Shown here piece after piece: positions 9,011 to 16,955 of a stretch of DNA of 64,000 nt; position 1 is the stretch's first letter; every line of letters begins with the position of its first letter. The stretch comes from an uncultured Prevotellaceae bacterium (GTDB lineage Bacteria > Bacteroidota > Bacteroidia > Bacteroidales > Bacteroidaceae): assembly GCA_900315095.1 (NCBI GenBank), contig OMXS01000002.1, forward strand, positions 124,001-188,000, read 5' to 3'. The notes under the pieces are model-generated. The model had not been told where the DNA came from. It was given only the letters and a program-made list of their open reading frames with translations, and searched no databases. Position numbers and translations under genes: made by a program.

Positions 9011-11065
9011 TTACTTGATGAGGTCGATGCTGCGCTTTAGGAACTTGTCGAGTGCTGCACCCTTAAGCATTCCGTTCTGAAGCAGAGCGAGGTCGATGAG
9101 CTGGTGAAGCACATCATTGCCCTTTGCGTAGTCGGCAATCACTTGTTGCTTCTTCGTGCGCTGCTCGTCGATAGCCTTCTGAGTGTTGCTCACGTCGTCT
9201 TTTTCCTCTTGCGAGATTTCCTCGGGTTTCTTCTTGTCCTGTGCCTGGCGAAGAGCGGCGAGGCGAGCCTCCTGGCCTTTAATCTCGCTAAGTATCGGCT
9301 TCAGCGTCTCGGCGGTCTTTTCCTTCTCGTCGTCGAGCACCTTCTTTATAAGCGGATGGTCGCTGTTGAGCACCAAACTATATGTGTCGGGCATCTCGGC
9401 ATAGAACGCCATACCTTGCTGATAGCGCGAAATGTCCTTCATGCGGCGCATATACTCGCTCTGAGTGATGAGCACAGGCTGCGCGTTCTCGCCCAGAGAC
9501 TGAACTTCAACGTAGAACTCTGTCTTCTCAATGCTTGGCATCTGCGAGCGGAAAGCCTGTGACAAATTGTCAGCGGTGTCAGCATCAAGCGTCTGCTTGG
9601 GCGCATCTTCTTTTACGATAAGGCGCTCTATGATGTCTGCATCGACGCGGGTGAAGCGGCTCTTCTCGAACTTCTGCTCCAGCATAGATACGGCAGGAGT
9701 GTCAAGTTGTCCGTCCATCAGCAGCACGCTATAACCCTTCTGGCGGGCAGCCTCTATGTAGCTGTATTGCTCCTCCTTGTTGTTTGCGTAGAGATATATG
9801 AGATTTCCGTCCTTGTCTGTTTGCGTGTCCTTGATAAGGGTGCGGTATTCCTCAAACGTAAAGTACTTTCCGTCAACATCTTTCAACAAGGCAAAGTCCT
9901 TTGCGCGGTCGTAGAAATCGTCCTGAGAGAGCATTCCGTAGTTGATGAAAATCTTCAGGTCGTCCCACTTCTCCTCATAATCCTTGCGGTCGTTCTTGAA
10001 GATTGAAGCGAGACGGTCGGCAACTTTCTTCGTGATATATGTTGAAATCTTCTTCACGTCGCGGTCGCTCTGCAGATAACTGCGGCTTACGTTCAGCGGG
10101 ATGTCTGGTGAGTCGATGACGCCGTGCAAAAGTGTAAGGAACTCAGGCACAATGCCTTCCACCTGGTCTGTTACGAAAACCTGGTTGCAGTAGAGCTGAA
10201 TCTTGTTGCGTTGAATCTCGATGTTGCTCTTGATTCTTGGGAAGTAGAGTATTCCGGTGAGGTGGAACGGATAGTCAACGTTGAGGTGTATCCAGAACAA
10301 AGGCTCGTCCTGCATAGGGTAGAGGGTGCGATAGAAACTCTTATAGTCCTCGTCCTTCAGCGTGCTTGGCGTCTTTGTCCACAACGGTTCCACATTATTT
10401 ATTATATGGTCCTTGTCGGTGTCCACCTGTTTTCCGTCCTTCCATTCGGTCTCTTTGCCAAAAGCGATTGTTACAGGCATGAACTTACAGTACTTCTGGA
10501 GCAACTGTTCTATCTGCGTTTTCTCAAGATATTCCTTGCAATCGTCGTCGATGTAAAGCACGATGTCTGTGCCGCGCTCCGCCTTCTCTGCGTCCTCGAT
10601 GGTGAATTCAGGCGAACCGTCGCACGACCACTTAACAGCCTTTGCGTCATCCTTATAACTCTTGGTTATAATCTCAACTTTCTTAGATACCATGAAAGCA
10701 GAGTAGAAACCAAGTCCGAAGTGGCCTATGATGGCGTTTGCAGAGTCCTTGTATTTGTCTAGGAAGTCGGTTACTCCTGAGAAGGCTATCTGGTTGATGT
10801 ACTTGTCAATCTCCTCCTCAGTCATTCCAATGCCTCGGTCGCTTATGGTGAGTGTGCCCTTGTCTTTGTCGAGGCTTACTCTAACGGTGATGTCACCCAT
10901 CTCACCCTTGAAGTCGCCCTTGTCGGCAAGTGTCTTCAACTTCTGCGTGGCGTCAACAGCGTTACTTACCATCTCGCGCAAGAATATCTCATGGTCTGAG
11001 TACAAGAACTTTTTGATTACGGGGAATATGTTCTCGGTTGTCACCCCAATGTTTCCTTTTTGCAT
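9011..11065 (-). CDS. htpG: Molecular chaperone HtpG (Hsp90)
   Basis: ATP-dependent dimeric chaperone of the cytoplasm. 684 aa. Seen: N-terminal GHKL ATPase with the helix LREMVSNAVDATQKLK (residues about 30-45, catalytic Glu and Mg-binding Asn), ISDRGIGMTEEEI near 75-87 and the lid segment IGHFGLGFYSAFMVS near 113-127; the middle domain with LNVSRSYLQSD near 330; then the C-terminal dimerisation domain. It is about 60 residues longer than the E. coli protein, mainly because of a Lys/Glu-rich insertion near residues 615-650 (KKKPEEISQEEKDD), a plausible surface extension. It stands alone; the 298 bp upstream contain no clear consensus promoter for it, only a weak GACTTTTG near 11108. Confidence 0.97.
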   Translation of the reverse strand: MQKGNIGVTTENIFPVIKKFLYSDHEIFLREMVSNAVDATQKLKTLADKGDFKGEMGDITVRVSLDKDKGTLTISDRGIGMTEEEIDKYINQIAFSGVTDFLDKYKDSANAIIGHFGLGFYSAFMVSKKVEIITKSYKDDAKAVKWSCDGSPEFTIEDAEKAERGTDIVLYIDDDCKEYLEKTQIEQLLQKYCKFMPVTIAFGKETEWKDGKQVDTDKDHIINNVEPLWTKTPSTLKDEDYKSFYRTLYPMQDEPLFWIHLNVDYPFHLTGILYFPRIKSNIEIQRNKIQLYCNQVFVTDQVEGIVPEFLTLLHGVIDSPDIPLNVSRSYLQSDRDVKKISTYITKKVADRLASIFKNDRKDYEEKWDDLKIFINYGMLSQDDFYDRAKDFALLKDVDGKYFTFEEYRTLIKDTQTDKDGNLIYLYANNKEEQYSYIEAARQKGYSVLLMDGQLDTPAVSMLEQKFEKSRFTRVDADIIERLIVKEDAPKQTLDADTADNLSQAFRSQMPSIEKTEFYVEVQSLGENAQPVLITQSEYMRRMKDISRYQQGMAFYAEMPDTYSLVLNSDHPLIKKVLDDEKEKTAETLKPILSEIKGQEARLAALRQAQDKKKPEEISQEEKDDVSNTQKAIDEQRTKKQQVIADYAKGNDVLHQLIDLALLQNGMLKGAALDKFLKRSIDLIK

Positions 11066-11345
11066 GATATTTCTATTTTAAATTAAATTTCTATTATTCC
11101 CTTTTGCAAAAGTCGTGCCAAATGTCCTGCTTTCATATAAACGGAAAGTTAAAAAGGCAGTTTCCTGCAGAGTTCTTCAGTTCTTTGCTTGTATAAAATG
11201 ATAAAATTCGTCATTCCGTTTCTTTGCCTTGATATTCGGGGATACTCCGCTTCTCTTAGTCACATTAAACGTTGCAATTATTATTGATTTTGTTTCATTT
11301 AAAAATATTTATATCTATTTTAATGTAACATATTGGAAATTTTCT

Positions 11346-11353
11346 TATCTTTG
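11346..11353 (+). promoter_or_regulatory. -7 promoter element of the ECF sigma gene, very short leader
   Basis: TATCTTTG lies only 10 bp before the ATG at 11364. If transcription begins about 5-8 nt after the element, as usual in Bacteroidetes, the mRNA would carry just a few untranslated bases. The -33 region (TTTTA near 11318) is weak. The rest of 11066-11345 is AT-rich with nothing else I recognise. Confidence 0.5.
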
Positions 11354-11363
11354 CACAGAAATC

Positions 11364-11879
11364 ATGAAAAAACAAGATAACACGTATCGTTACATTGCCG
11401 AATACTATAGCATGCATCATGATGAACTGTGTGCTTTTGCGGCAAAACGGCTGAAGTTTGCTTATGAAGCAGAAGACATTGTGCATAATGTCTTCCTAAA
11501 ACTTTTGACCGTCGACAAGATGATTACGCCCGTTACGCTTCCATGTCTTGTTTATACCATGATGAGAAATCTCATTTTCGATAACTGGCGCCATCATAAG
11601 TCGATTGGCGAATACGAGCATGTGCTGGCTGCTACAGAAAGAGTTGACCGTCAAGATGCAGCAAGTGTGTATTCTGCTTCCGAACTCAACCAACTTCTCG
11701 AGCGTGGCATCGCCCGTCTAAGTGACCGTCAACGTGAGGTATATCGCATGAATGTTATCGACGGAATGAAAGTTTCTGAGATTTCAATGACTTTGAAAAT
11801 TGGTTATAAGAGCACAGAACATCGTTTGGGTGAAGCGCGCAAAGAAGTGCGTGGATACCTTGCACGTATGCTTGCTTGA
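11364..11879 (+). CDS. ECF-type RNA polymerase sigma-70 factor
   Basis: 171 aa extracytoplasmic-function sigma factor. Seen: region 2 with HHDELCAFAAKRLKFAYEAEDIVHNVFLKLL at about residues 17-47 and MMRNLIFDNWRHHKS near 65-80 (-10 recognition), then region 4 with LSDRQREVYRMNVIDGMKVSEISMTLKIGYKSTEHRL near 120-157 (helix-turn-helix). The ATG at 11364 was chosen because it follows directly on a promoter element and starts at the conserved domain; longer in-frame starts run through the promoter. No FecR-type anti-sigma or TonB receptor is adjacent, so its regulator and regulon are not evident. Its 3' region (11880-12030) holds a small hairpin (TGGGCGA/TCGCCCA, 11966-11983) and then a strong terminator. 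Confidence 0.9.
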   Translation: MKKQDNTYRYIAEYYSMHHDELCAFAAKRLKFAYEAEDIVHNVFLKLLTVDKMITPVTLPCLVYTMMRNLIFDNWRHHKSIGEYEHVLAATERVDRQDAASVYSASELNQLLERGIARLSDRQREVYRMNVIDGMKVSEISMTLKIGYKSTEHRLGEARKEVRGYLARMLA

Positions 11880-12031
11880 TTAACTTTCCCTATATATTTT
11901 ATCCATTCTTCCCTATACATTATTTATATATGGGGAACGGATTATAATAAAGTACAAAGTAGATGTGGGCGAGTTATCGCCCATGTACTGAAAGCTGAAA
12001 TTCTTTCAATAGGTAGTTTTTTATAGGTTTT

Positions 12032-12066
12032 GCCCCAGTTTACGTAGTGATACCATAAACTGGGGC
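12032..12066. terminator. Bidirectional terminator between the sigma gene and pepD
   Basis: GCCCCAGTTTA (12032-12042) pairs perfectly with TAAACTGGGGC (12056-12066) around a 13-nt loop. ATTTCTTTT follows on the plus strand and AAAACC-complement T-rich sequence on the minus strand, so it can end both convergent transcripts. Confidence 0.85.
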
Positions 12067-12092
12067 ATTTCTTTTGTAAGTATTCAACAAAA

Positions 12093-13541
12093 CTAAATAC
12101 TCTTCAATATTGCGAGGAGATGATCCCATACCATCTTAACAGTCGGGATATGCAAGCACTCGTCGGGTGAGTGAACTCCGCGAAGGGTAGGACCGAAGGA
12201 CACCATATCAAGGTTCGGGTATTTCTCAGAGAAGAGTCCGCACTCCAAACCAGCATGAATGCCAAGTACCTTTGGCTCTTTGCCGAAGAGTTCCTTGTAT
12301 TTCTCAACTGCTATTGCTGTCAGTTTGCTGTCTGGGTTCATGTTCCATGCTGGATAGCCGTCACCCTGAACAACTTCAGCACCTGCAAGTTGGAATACTG
12401 CCTTGATAGTGGCCGCCTGATTGTCGAGCGCACTCATAACGTTGCTTCGTTGTGATGCAACAATCTTTACCTCGTTGTCAAATGTTTCGATGCTTGCCAC
12501 ATTGTTTGACGTCTCTACCAACCAGGATATCGCTTCGTCCTGACACATGGCGAATACGCCGTTGTCAACAGCCTGAAGTGCCTGAATCAACTTCGTAGAA
12601 ACCTCCAAAGGAAGCACTTTCTCGCTCTCGCAACTCTCAAGGTTGAATTGCATCGACTTCTCGGTTACATGGTATTCTTCCTGTACTTCGCATGCAAATA
12701 CATTCCAGTCGGCCTTTACGTTCTCTTTCACTTCTTTGTCAACACCAAAGATTGCGACGCCATCGCGTGGGATAGCATTATGCAGTTTTCCAGCATTATA
12801 GCTTGCAAGACGAAGTCCGTATTTCTCTTGTACCATGTAAAGGAAGCGGGCGAGAGTCTTCAGGGCATTGGCGCGTTTCTTGTTTATGTCATCACCAGAG
12901 TGACCGCCGATAAGTCCTTTCAGAGAAGCTTTCATGAAGAAGAGGCCTTCTGGGGCTTCTTCTTTCTCGAAACGGAAAGTAGCGGTGGTGTTTCTTCCAC
13001 CTGCACAAGACACAAAAATCTGTCCCTCGTCTTCAGAATCGAGGTTTATAAGCATGTCGCCAGTCATGAAACCTGGTTTCATTCCTTCTGCGCCAGTAAG
13101 TCCTGTCTCCTCGTCACGTGTGAAAACACATTCTATTGGGCCGTGCTCAATGTCATTACTTTCAAGAATAGCCAGCTCGATGGCACAGCCAATACCGTCG
13201 TCTGCACCCAACGTTGTGCCTTTAGCTCTGAGCCATTCGCCGTCAATATATGTTTGGATAGCATCTTTTTTGAAGTCGAAATCAATGTCAACAAGTTTCT
13301 CGCACACCATGTCCATGTGGCTTTGCAGGATAACTGTCTTCTTGTTTTCAAAGCCTGGAGTGGCTCCTTTACGAATGATTACGTTGCCAGTCTCGTCGAC
13401 TTTAGTTTCAAGACCATGGTCTTCACCAAATTTCTTCAAATACTCAATCATCTTTTCCTCATGCTTTGAAGGACGAGGAATTTGGTTGATTTTTGCGAAT
13501 TGTTCGAATACGCAAGCGGGGATTAACTCACTTTTGTTCAT
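12093..13541 (-). CDS. pepD: Aminoacyl-histidine dipeptidase (peptidase D, M20 family)
   Basis: Zinc dipeptidase of 482-483 aa that cleaves Xaa-His dipeptides such as carnosine. Seen: VILQSHMDMV near residue 77 (metal His and Asp), GTTLGADDGIGCA near 113 (bridging Asp), FTRDEETGLTGAEG near 143 (catalytic Glu pair), CAGGRNTTA near 172, GLIGGHSGDDI near 205 in the lid domain, and HAGLECGLF near 448. The ATG at 13541 is preferred; an open frame extends to 13646 but that extension crosses the promoter region and has no similarity to the family. No signal peptide, so cytoplasmic. Transcribed divergently from the small membrane protein gene. Confidence 0.95.
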   Translation of the reverse strand: MNKSELIPACVFEQFAKINQIPRPSKHEEKMIEYLKKFGEDHGLETKVDETGNVIIRKGATPGFENKKTVILQSHMDMVCEKLVDIDFDFKKDAIQTYIDGEWLRAKGTTLGADDGIGCAIELAILESNDIEHGPIECVFTRDEETGLTGAEGMKPGFMTGDMLINLDSEDEGQIFVSCAGGRNTTATFRFEKEEAPEGLFFMKASLKGLIGGHSGDDINKKRANALKTLARFLYMVQEKYGLRLASYNAGKLHNAIPRDGVAIFGVDKEVKENVKADWNVFACEVQEEYHVTEKSMQFNLESCESEKVLPLEVSTKLIQALQAVDNGVFAMCQDEAISWLVETSNNVASIETFDNEVKIVASQRSNVMSALDNQAATIKAVFQLAGAEVVQGDGYPAWNMNPDSKLTAIAVEKYKELFGKEPKVLGIHAGLECGLFSEKYPNLDMVSFGPTLRGVHSPDECLHIPTVKMVWDHLLAILKSI

Positions 13542-13553
13542 TATTAACTCTAT

Positions 13554-13627
13554 TTTGTGTGTTTTACAAAAAAAATCATTATCTTTGCAAGCGCAAACTA
13601 AATTGCGTGCTTTCATGCGCAAAGTTA
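13554..13627. promoter_or_regulatory. Divergent, interlocked promoters of pepD and the small membrane protein gene
   Basis: Plus strand: TTTG (13554-13557) and TATCTTTG (13580-13587), giving a start near 13593. Minus strand: TAACTTTG (13627-13620), giving a start near 13614. The predicted start points face each other, so the two 5' leaders would overlap by about 20 nt, and the segment between them contains inverted GCGCAA/TTGCGT copies. Confidence 0.55.
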
Positions 13628-13633
13628 CTAAAA

Positions 13634-13855
13634 ATGGTTGAAACAATAATATTAACAGTGTTAATAATTGCTATTTGTTTAGCATTATTAAGTGTTAAGG
13701 TGCTTTTCAAGAAGAAAGGGGAGTTCACATCACAGCACATTCATGATAGTGCTGCGATGCGAAAACTTGGCATACATTGTGTAATCGACCAGGACCGCGA
13801 AGCACGCCAGAATGCAGATAAAGCAGAAGAAATAAAAAACAAAATAAACAATTAA
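13634..13855 (+). CDS. Small single-span membrane protein, function unknown
   Basis: 73 aa. A strongly hydrophobic helix at residues 4-22 (TIILTVLIIAICLALLSVKVLF) is followed by a basic KKK cluster, which by the positive-inside rule puts the C terminus in the cytoplasm. The tail is hydrophilic with a Cys at about 48 and a Lys/Glu/Asn-rich end. The ATG at 13634 starts just before the helix and follows the TATCTTTG promoter; the open frame reaches further upstream but through the promoter. It sits 6 bp before the OmpH-like lipoprotein gene, so the two are probably one operon. I do not recognise a named family. Confidence 0.75.
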   Translation: MVETIILTVLIIAICLALLSVKVLFKKKGEFTSQHIHDSAAMRKLGIHCVIDQDREARQNADKAEEIKNKINN

Positions 13856-13861
13856 ATCACA

Positions 13862-14464
13862 ATGAAGAAAACATTTTTCCTTGCCATGGCAGCAGCGCTT
13901 GTCATGACATCATGCAACAACGGGGGTAACACCGCTGAACAGAAGTCGGATGCTCCTCAGAGTTCAGATCTTAAGATCGCTTATGTAGACATCGAAGAAC
14001 TCGATTCTACATACAAGTTCTGTACAGATTTCAAGGCGGAGTTCGAGAAGAAAACTAAGAATGCAGACAACACCCTGAATCAGAAGGGACAGGCATTGCA
14101 GAATCAGGCAGCTCAGTTCCAGCAGAACCTCCAGAACAACAAATATACTCAGCAGCAGGCACAGTCGGTTAATGCAAGTCTGCAGAAGCAGCAGGCTGAC
14201 CTTCAGCAGTTGCAGCAGCGTCTGGCTGCTGAACTTCAGGCAGAGTCAGAGAAGTACAGCAAGGCTCTTCGTGACAGCATCCAGCATTTCCTTGCTCAGT
14301 ATAACAAGGACAAGAAATATTCAATGATTCTTAGTAAGGCAGGCGATAATGTCCTCTATAGTGACAAGTCCCTGGATATCACTAAGGAGGTCGTTGCAGG
14401 TCTGAACAAGGCTTATAAGCCAGCTGCAAAAGCAGAACCTGCAAAGGCTGAGGAGAAGAAGTAA
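13862..14464 (+). CDS. OmpH/Skp-like periplasmic lipoprotein
   Basis: 200 aa. The N terminus MKKTFFLAMAAALVMTSCNN is a lipoprotein signal with Cys at residue 18, so the mature protein is membrane-anchored, unlike soluble Skp. Residues about 35-175 match the OmpH/Skp pattern: a short beta segment (KIAYVDIEELDSTY) followed by a long Gln-rich coiled coil (NQKGQALQNQAAQFQQNL through QQLQQRLAAELQAE) and a returning strand MILSKAGDNVLYSDKSLDIT. Skp-type trimers hold outer-membrane proteins in the periplasm; that role here is inferred. The Ala/Lys-rich C terminus (AAKAEPAKAEEKK) is low complexity. Operonic with the preceding small membrane protein gene. Confidence 0.85.
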   Translation: MKKTFFLAMAAALVMTSCNNGGNTAEQKSDAPQSSDLKIAYVDIEELDSTYKFCTDFKAEFEKKTKNADNTLNQKGQALQNQAAQFQQNLQNNKYTQQQAQSVNASLQKQQADLQQLQQRLAAELQAESEKYSKALRDSIQHFLAQYNKDKKYSMILSKAGDNVLYSDKSLDITKEVVAGLNKAYKPAAKAEPAKAEEKK

Positions 14465-14474
14465 TTTTATTATT

Positions 14475-14574
14475 AGTTGGCGAGTAAACAAATCGACGAG
14501 TTCTTTACTGAGCAATGCGTCGAAAGGACAAGTAATTAGTAGTCTTGTCTTTGAAATATGTTTACTCGTCAACT
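14475..14574 (+). ncRNA. Candidate structured RNA: 100-nt three-way junction
   Basis: By eye the segment folds into a closing stem of 16 bp with one G-U pair (14475-14490 with 14559-14574) enclosing two hairpins: TCGACG/CGTCGA (14493-14498 with 14518-14523) and AAGGACAAG/CTTGTCTTT (14524-14532 with 14544-14552). TTGTTTTC follows the closing stem. The only gene-free gap between the OmpH-like gene and nth is almost entirely this structure. It could be a terminator-like 3' UTR, a processed small RNA, or a palindromic repeat; strand is chosen from the neighbouring genes and the T-rich tail. Confidence 0.5.
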
Positions 14575-14598
14575 TGTTTTCATGTTAACTAAAAATCT

Positions 14599-15231
14599 AT
14601 GACTCGGGCAGAACGATATAAGTTTCTTCTTGACTATTATTCCAAGAAGATGCCGCATGTTTCTACAGAACTGGAGTTCGGAAGCGTGTTCCAGTTGCTT
14701 GTGGCAACGGTGCTCAGCGCCCAATGCACAGACAAACGTATCAATCAAGTAACACCTGAGTTGTTCTCTCATTATCCTGATGCAAAATCCATGGCACAGG
14801 CAGAAATGGAGGATGTGCTTGAACTGATAAAGAGCGTCAGTTATCCTAACTCAAAGGCGCAACATCTCGTTGACTTGTCTCGCATGTTGGTTCGTGACTT
14901 TGGCGGAGATGTGCCTTCCGAGATGTCCGACCTTGTGAAGTTGCCTGGCGTTGGTCGAAAGACTGCCAACGTGGTGCAGGCGGTGGGTTTCGGTCGTTCG
15001 GCTATTGCTGTTGATACCCATGTGTTTCGTGTGAGCCATCGTTTGGGTCTTGTTCCAAAGACAGCAAACACTCCGTTGAAAGTGGAACTGACTCTTAAGA
15101 AATACATTCCTTCTGATATGCAGGCAGATGCCCATCATTGGATTCTTCTTCATGGCAGGTATATATGCCAAAGCAGGAAGCCCAAATGTGATGAGTGTCC
15201 ATTTGTAAAGTTCTGTCCCAAAGTGGATTAG
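14599..15231 (+). CDS. nth: Endonuclease III
   Basis: Base-excision-repair DNA glycosylase/AP lyase that removes oxidised pyrimidines; 210 aa, the usual size. Seen: the helix-hairpin-helix LPGVGRKTANVVQAV near residues 115-129 with the catalytic Lys in GRKTAN, the catalytic Asp in AVDTHVFRV near 137-145, and the C-terminal [4Fe-4S] ligands C-x6-C-x2-C-x5-C (CQSRKPKCDECPFVKFC) near 191-207. All catalytic and cluster residues are present. It is separated from the preceding gene by the candidate structured RNA and followed 34 bp later by the DUF2461 gene. Confidence 0.97.
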   Translation: MTRAERYKFLLDYYSKKMPHVSTELEFGSVFQLLVATVLSAQCTDKRINQVTPELFSHYPDAKSMAQAEMEDVLELIKSVSYPNSKAQHLVDLSRMLVRDFGGDVPSEMSDLVKLPGVGRKTANVVQAVGFGRSAIAVDTHVFRVSHRLGLVPKTANTPLKVELTLKKYIPSDMQADAHHWILLHGRYICQSRKPKCDECPFVKFCPKVD

Positions 15232-15265
15232 AATTAACCCCAACTACGAACTAATAACTAATAAC

Positions 15266-15976
15266 ATGCAGTCACAAAGAATAATTCAGTTTTTAAAGGA
15301 TGTTGCAGCAAACAACAACCGTCCTTGGTTTCAGGAGCATCGTCCAGAGTATGATGCCGTAAGGGCTGATTTCGAGGATGGTATCTCTATGGCTATTGCT
15401 CGTATTGCGGAGTTCGACTCTTCCATATCACATGTAACTGTAAAGGATGCCGTTTATCGTTTCTATCGAGACACACGATTCTCGCCAGACAAGTCTCCTT
15501 ATAAACGTCATTTGGGCGCATATATTAATGCTCATGGTAAGAAAGCCCTTCGTGGTGGTTATTATATACACCTGGAACCAGGCAATAGTCTTCTTGCTTG
15601 TGGTAATTACTGGTTGCCTACGAACATTCTAACTGCATGTCGCAATGAGATAATGTCAGATATTAATCGCTGGCTTGGTATTGTTGAGAGTCGGAAGTTC
15701 ATCAACTTCTTTGGGAAGCCTGGCTTGGGAGAGTGGAGTGATGAAGGTGCTGCTCCAAAAGGTTTCGGGTTGTCTGTGCTTGCCACAGCCCCAAAGGGTT
15801 TCCCTCGCGATTATGAGCATGTGGAATACTTGAAACTGAAAGACTACTGCTGTTGGAAACGGGTGCCAGACACTTTCTTCGATGGGGACGGATGGCTCGA
15901 TGAGATGGCAAAGGTTTTTCAGGTGGCAAAGCCAATGATGGACTTCGTCAATGCCGTTATAGATGATTATGAGTAA
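15266..15976 (+). CDS. DUF2461 (TIGR02453) family protein
   Basis: 236 aa cytoplasmic protein. Seen: family hallmarks near the N terminus, FLKDVAANNNRPWFQEHRPEY at about residues 8-30, RFYRDTRFSPDKSPYKRHLGAYI near 68-92, and a GGYYIHLEPGNSLLACGNY segment near 103-122. The family is widespread and its biochemical function is not established, so none is assigned. It lies between nth and a lipoprotein gene on the same strand with short gaps; co-transcription is plausible but no functional link is evident. Confidence 0.88.
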   Translation: MQSQRIIQFLKDVAANNNRPWFQEHRPEYDAVRADFEDGISMAIARIAEFDSSISHVTVKDAVYRFYRDTRFSPDKSPYKRHLGAYINAHGKKALRGGYYIHLEPGNSLLACGNYWLPTNILTACRNEIMSDINRWLGIVESRKFINFFGKPGLGEWSDEGAAPKGFGLSVLATAPKGFPRDYEHVEYLKLKDYCCWKRVPDTFFDGDGWLDEMAKVFQVAKPMMDFVNAVIDDYE

Positions 15977-16012
15977 ATAAAGAATACAGTTAAAACTTAC
16001 AATTAACATAAC

Positions 16013-16900
16013 ATGAAAAATCTAAAGACTTATTTTTACATTGTACTTCTGAGCATTGGTGTGACATTGCCGTTGTGCTCATGTCAGAGAGTGCTGCAGA
16101 AGATTGGTGATCTTGCAGCAGAGAAAAGTGAAGCAGAGACCGAGCAGACCAATGAGGTTGCGGCGGTTGCTGAAGTGAAAGGACCTATTACTTTGAAGAA
16201 CCGTACCTATGAAGGCGAGTGTTTCTTCAAGGCAAACATGTCTAGGGCACTTTATGCTGACCAGACATGGCATGTGCAATGGCCAGAGAGTGCCGAGAAT
16301 TGTGACTTGATGAAGTTCCAAAAAGAACTTCTTAAGTTTTTTGTTGGTGACAGATTTGATGATATCGACTCGTTCCTGACTCATCTAAGTAAGGAGTTCG
16401 ACGGTGATGGTGACTGGAAGAAGGTTGAAAAAATGGGTGAGTCAGATACGCAATATATTGAAGACGACGAGTATAACCCTTATCCTCAATCTATGCATTA
16501 CGAATTGTCTATGGTTTCACTCACCGAAGATGGATATGTAACTTACTCAAATAAAGTAATTTATGACATGGGTTCTGGTACAGGGGCAGGTGTCTTGTTT
16601 GGTGTTGAATATATGATGTATGACCTGAAGTTCGGTCGACGTCTTTTATATAACGATATCTTCACCCCTGGTTCAGAGGCTCCTATCGGGAAACTGCTAA
16701 AGACAAAGGCTACAAATATTGATGACTACAGCACCCTGATAGATGCTGACTTTCCACCAGTACACAACGACAACTTTTATGTTGACTTCAAGAATGAGGA
16801 GGCCCATTTCATATATGGCAAGTATGAGGTTGCTGCAGGAGCCGACGGAGTGGTCGACCTCAGCATTCCTTTCACCGCTATAAAACAATATATAAAATAG
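16013..16900 (+). CDS. Lipoprotein with DUF3298/RsiV-like domain
   Basis: 295 aa. The N terminus MKNLKTYFYIVLLSIGVTLP ends at LCSC, a lipobox with lipidation Cys at about residue 24, so it is predicted to be an envelope lipoprotein. Residues about 110-290 carry the DUF3298-type pattern (YELSMVSLTEDGYVTYSNKVIYDMGSGTGAGV, then RRLLYNDIFTPGSE and FTAIKQYIK at the end), the fold found in RsiV-like proteins and many Bacteroidetes lipoproteins. An acidic linker (about 27-50) precedes it. Role unknown; lysozyme or peptidoglycan binding, known for RsiV, should not be assumed. Confidence 0.75.
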   Translation: MKNLKTYFYIVLLSIGVTLPLCSCQRVLQKIGDLAAEKSEAETEQTNEVAAVAEVKGPITLKNRTYEGECFFKANMSRALYADQTWHVQWPESAENCDLMKFQKELLKFFVGDRFDDIDSFLTHLSKEFDGDGDWKKVEKMGESDTQYIEDDEYNPYPQSMHYELSMVSLTEDGYVTYSNKVIYDMGSGTGAGVLFGVEYMMYDLKFGRRLLYNDIFTPGSEAPIGKLLKTKATNIDDYSTLIDADFPPVHNDNFYVDFKNEEAHFIYGKYEVAAGADGVVDLSIPFTAIKQYIK

Positions 16901-16955
16901 TTGTTGCCGTTTTGCTCCTCATTTTATACATGATATATGGGCTTAGTATGAATTA

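Noticed and set aside
12648-13469. 273-codon plus-strand frame opposite pepD
   Set aside because: Antisense shadow of a complete M20 peptidase gene, no domain or start context.
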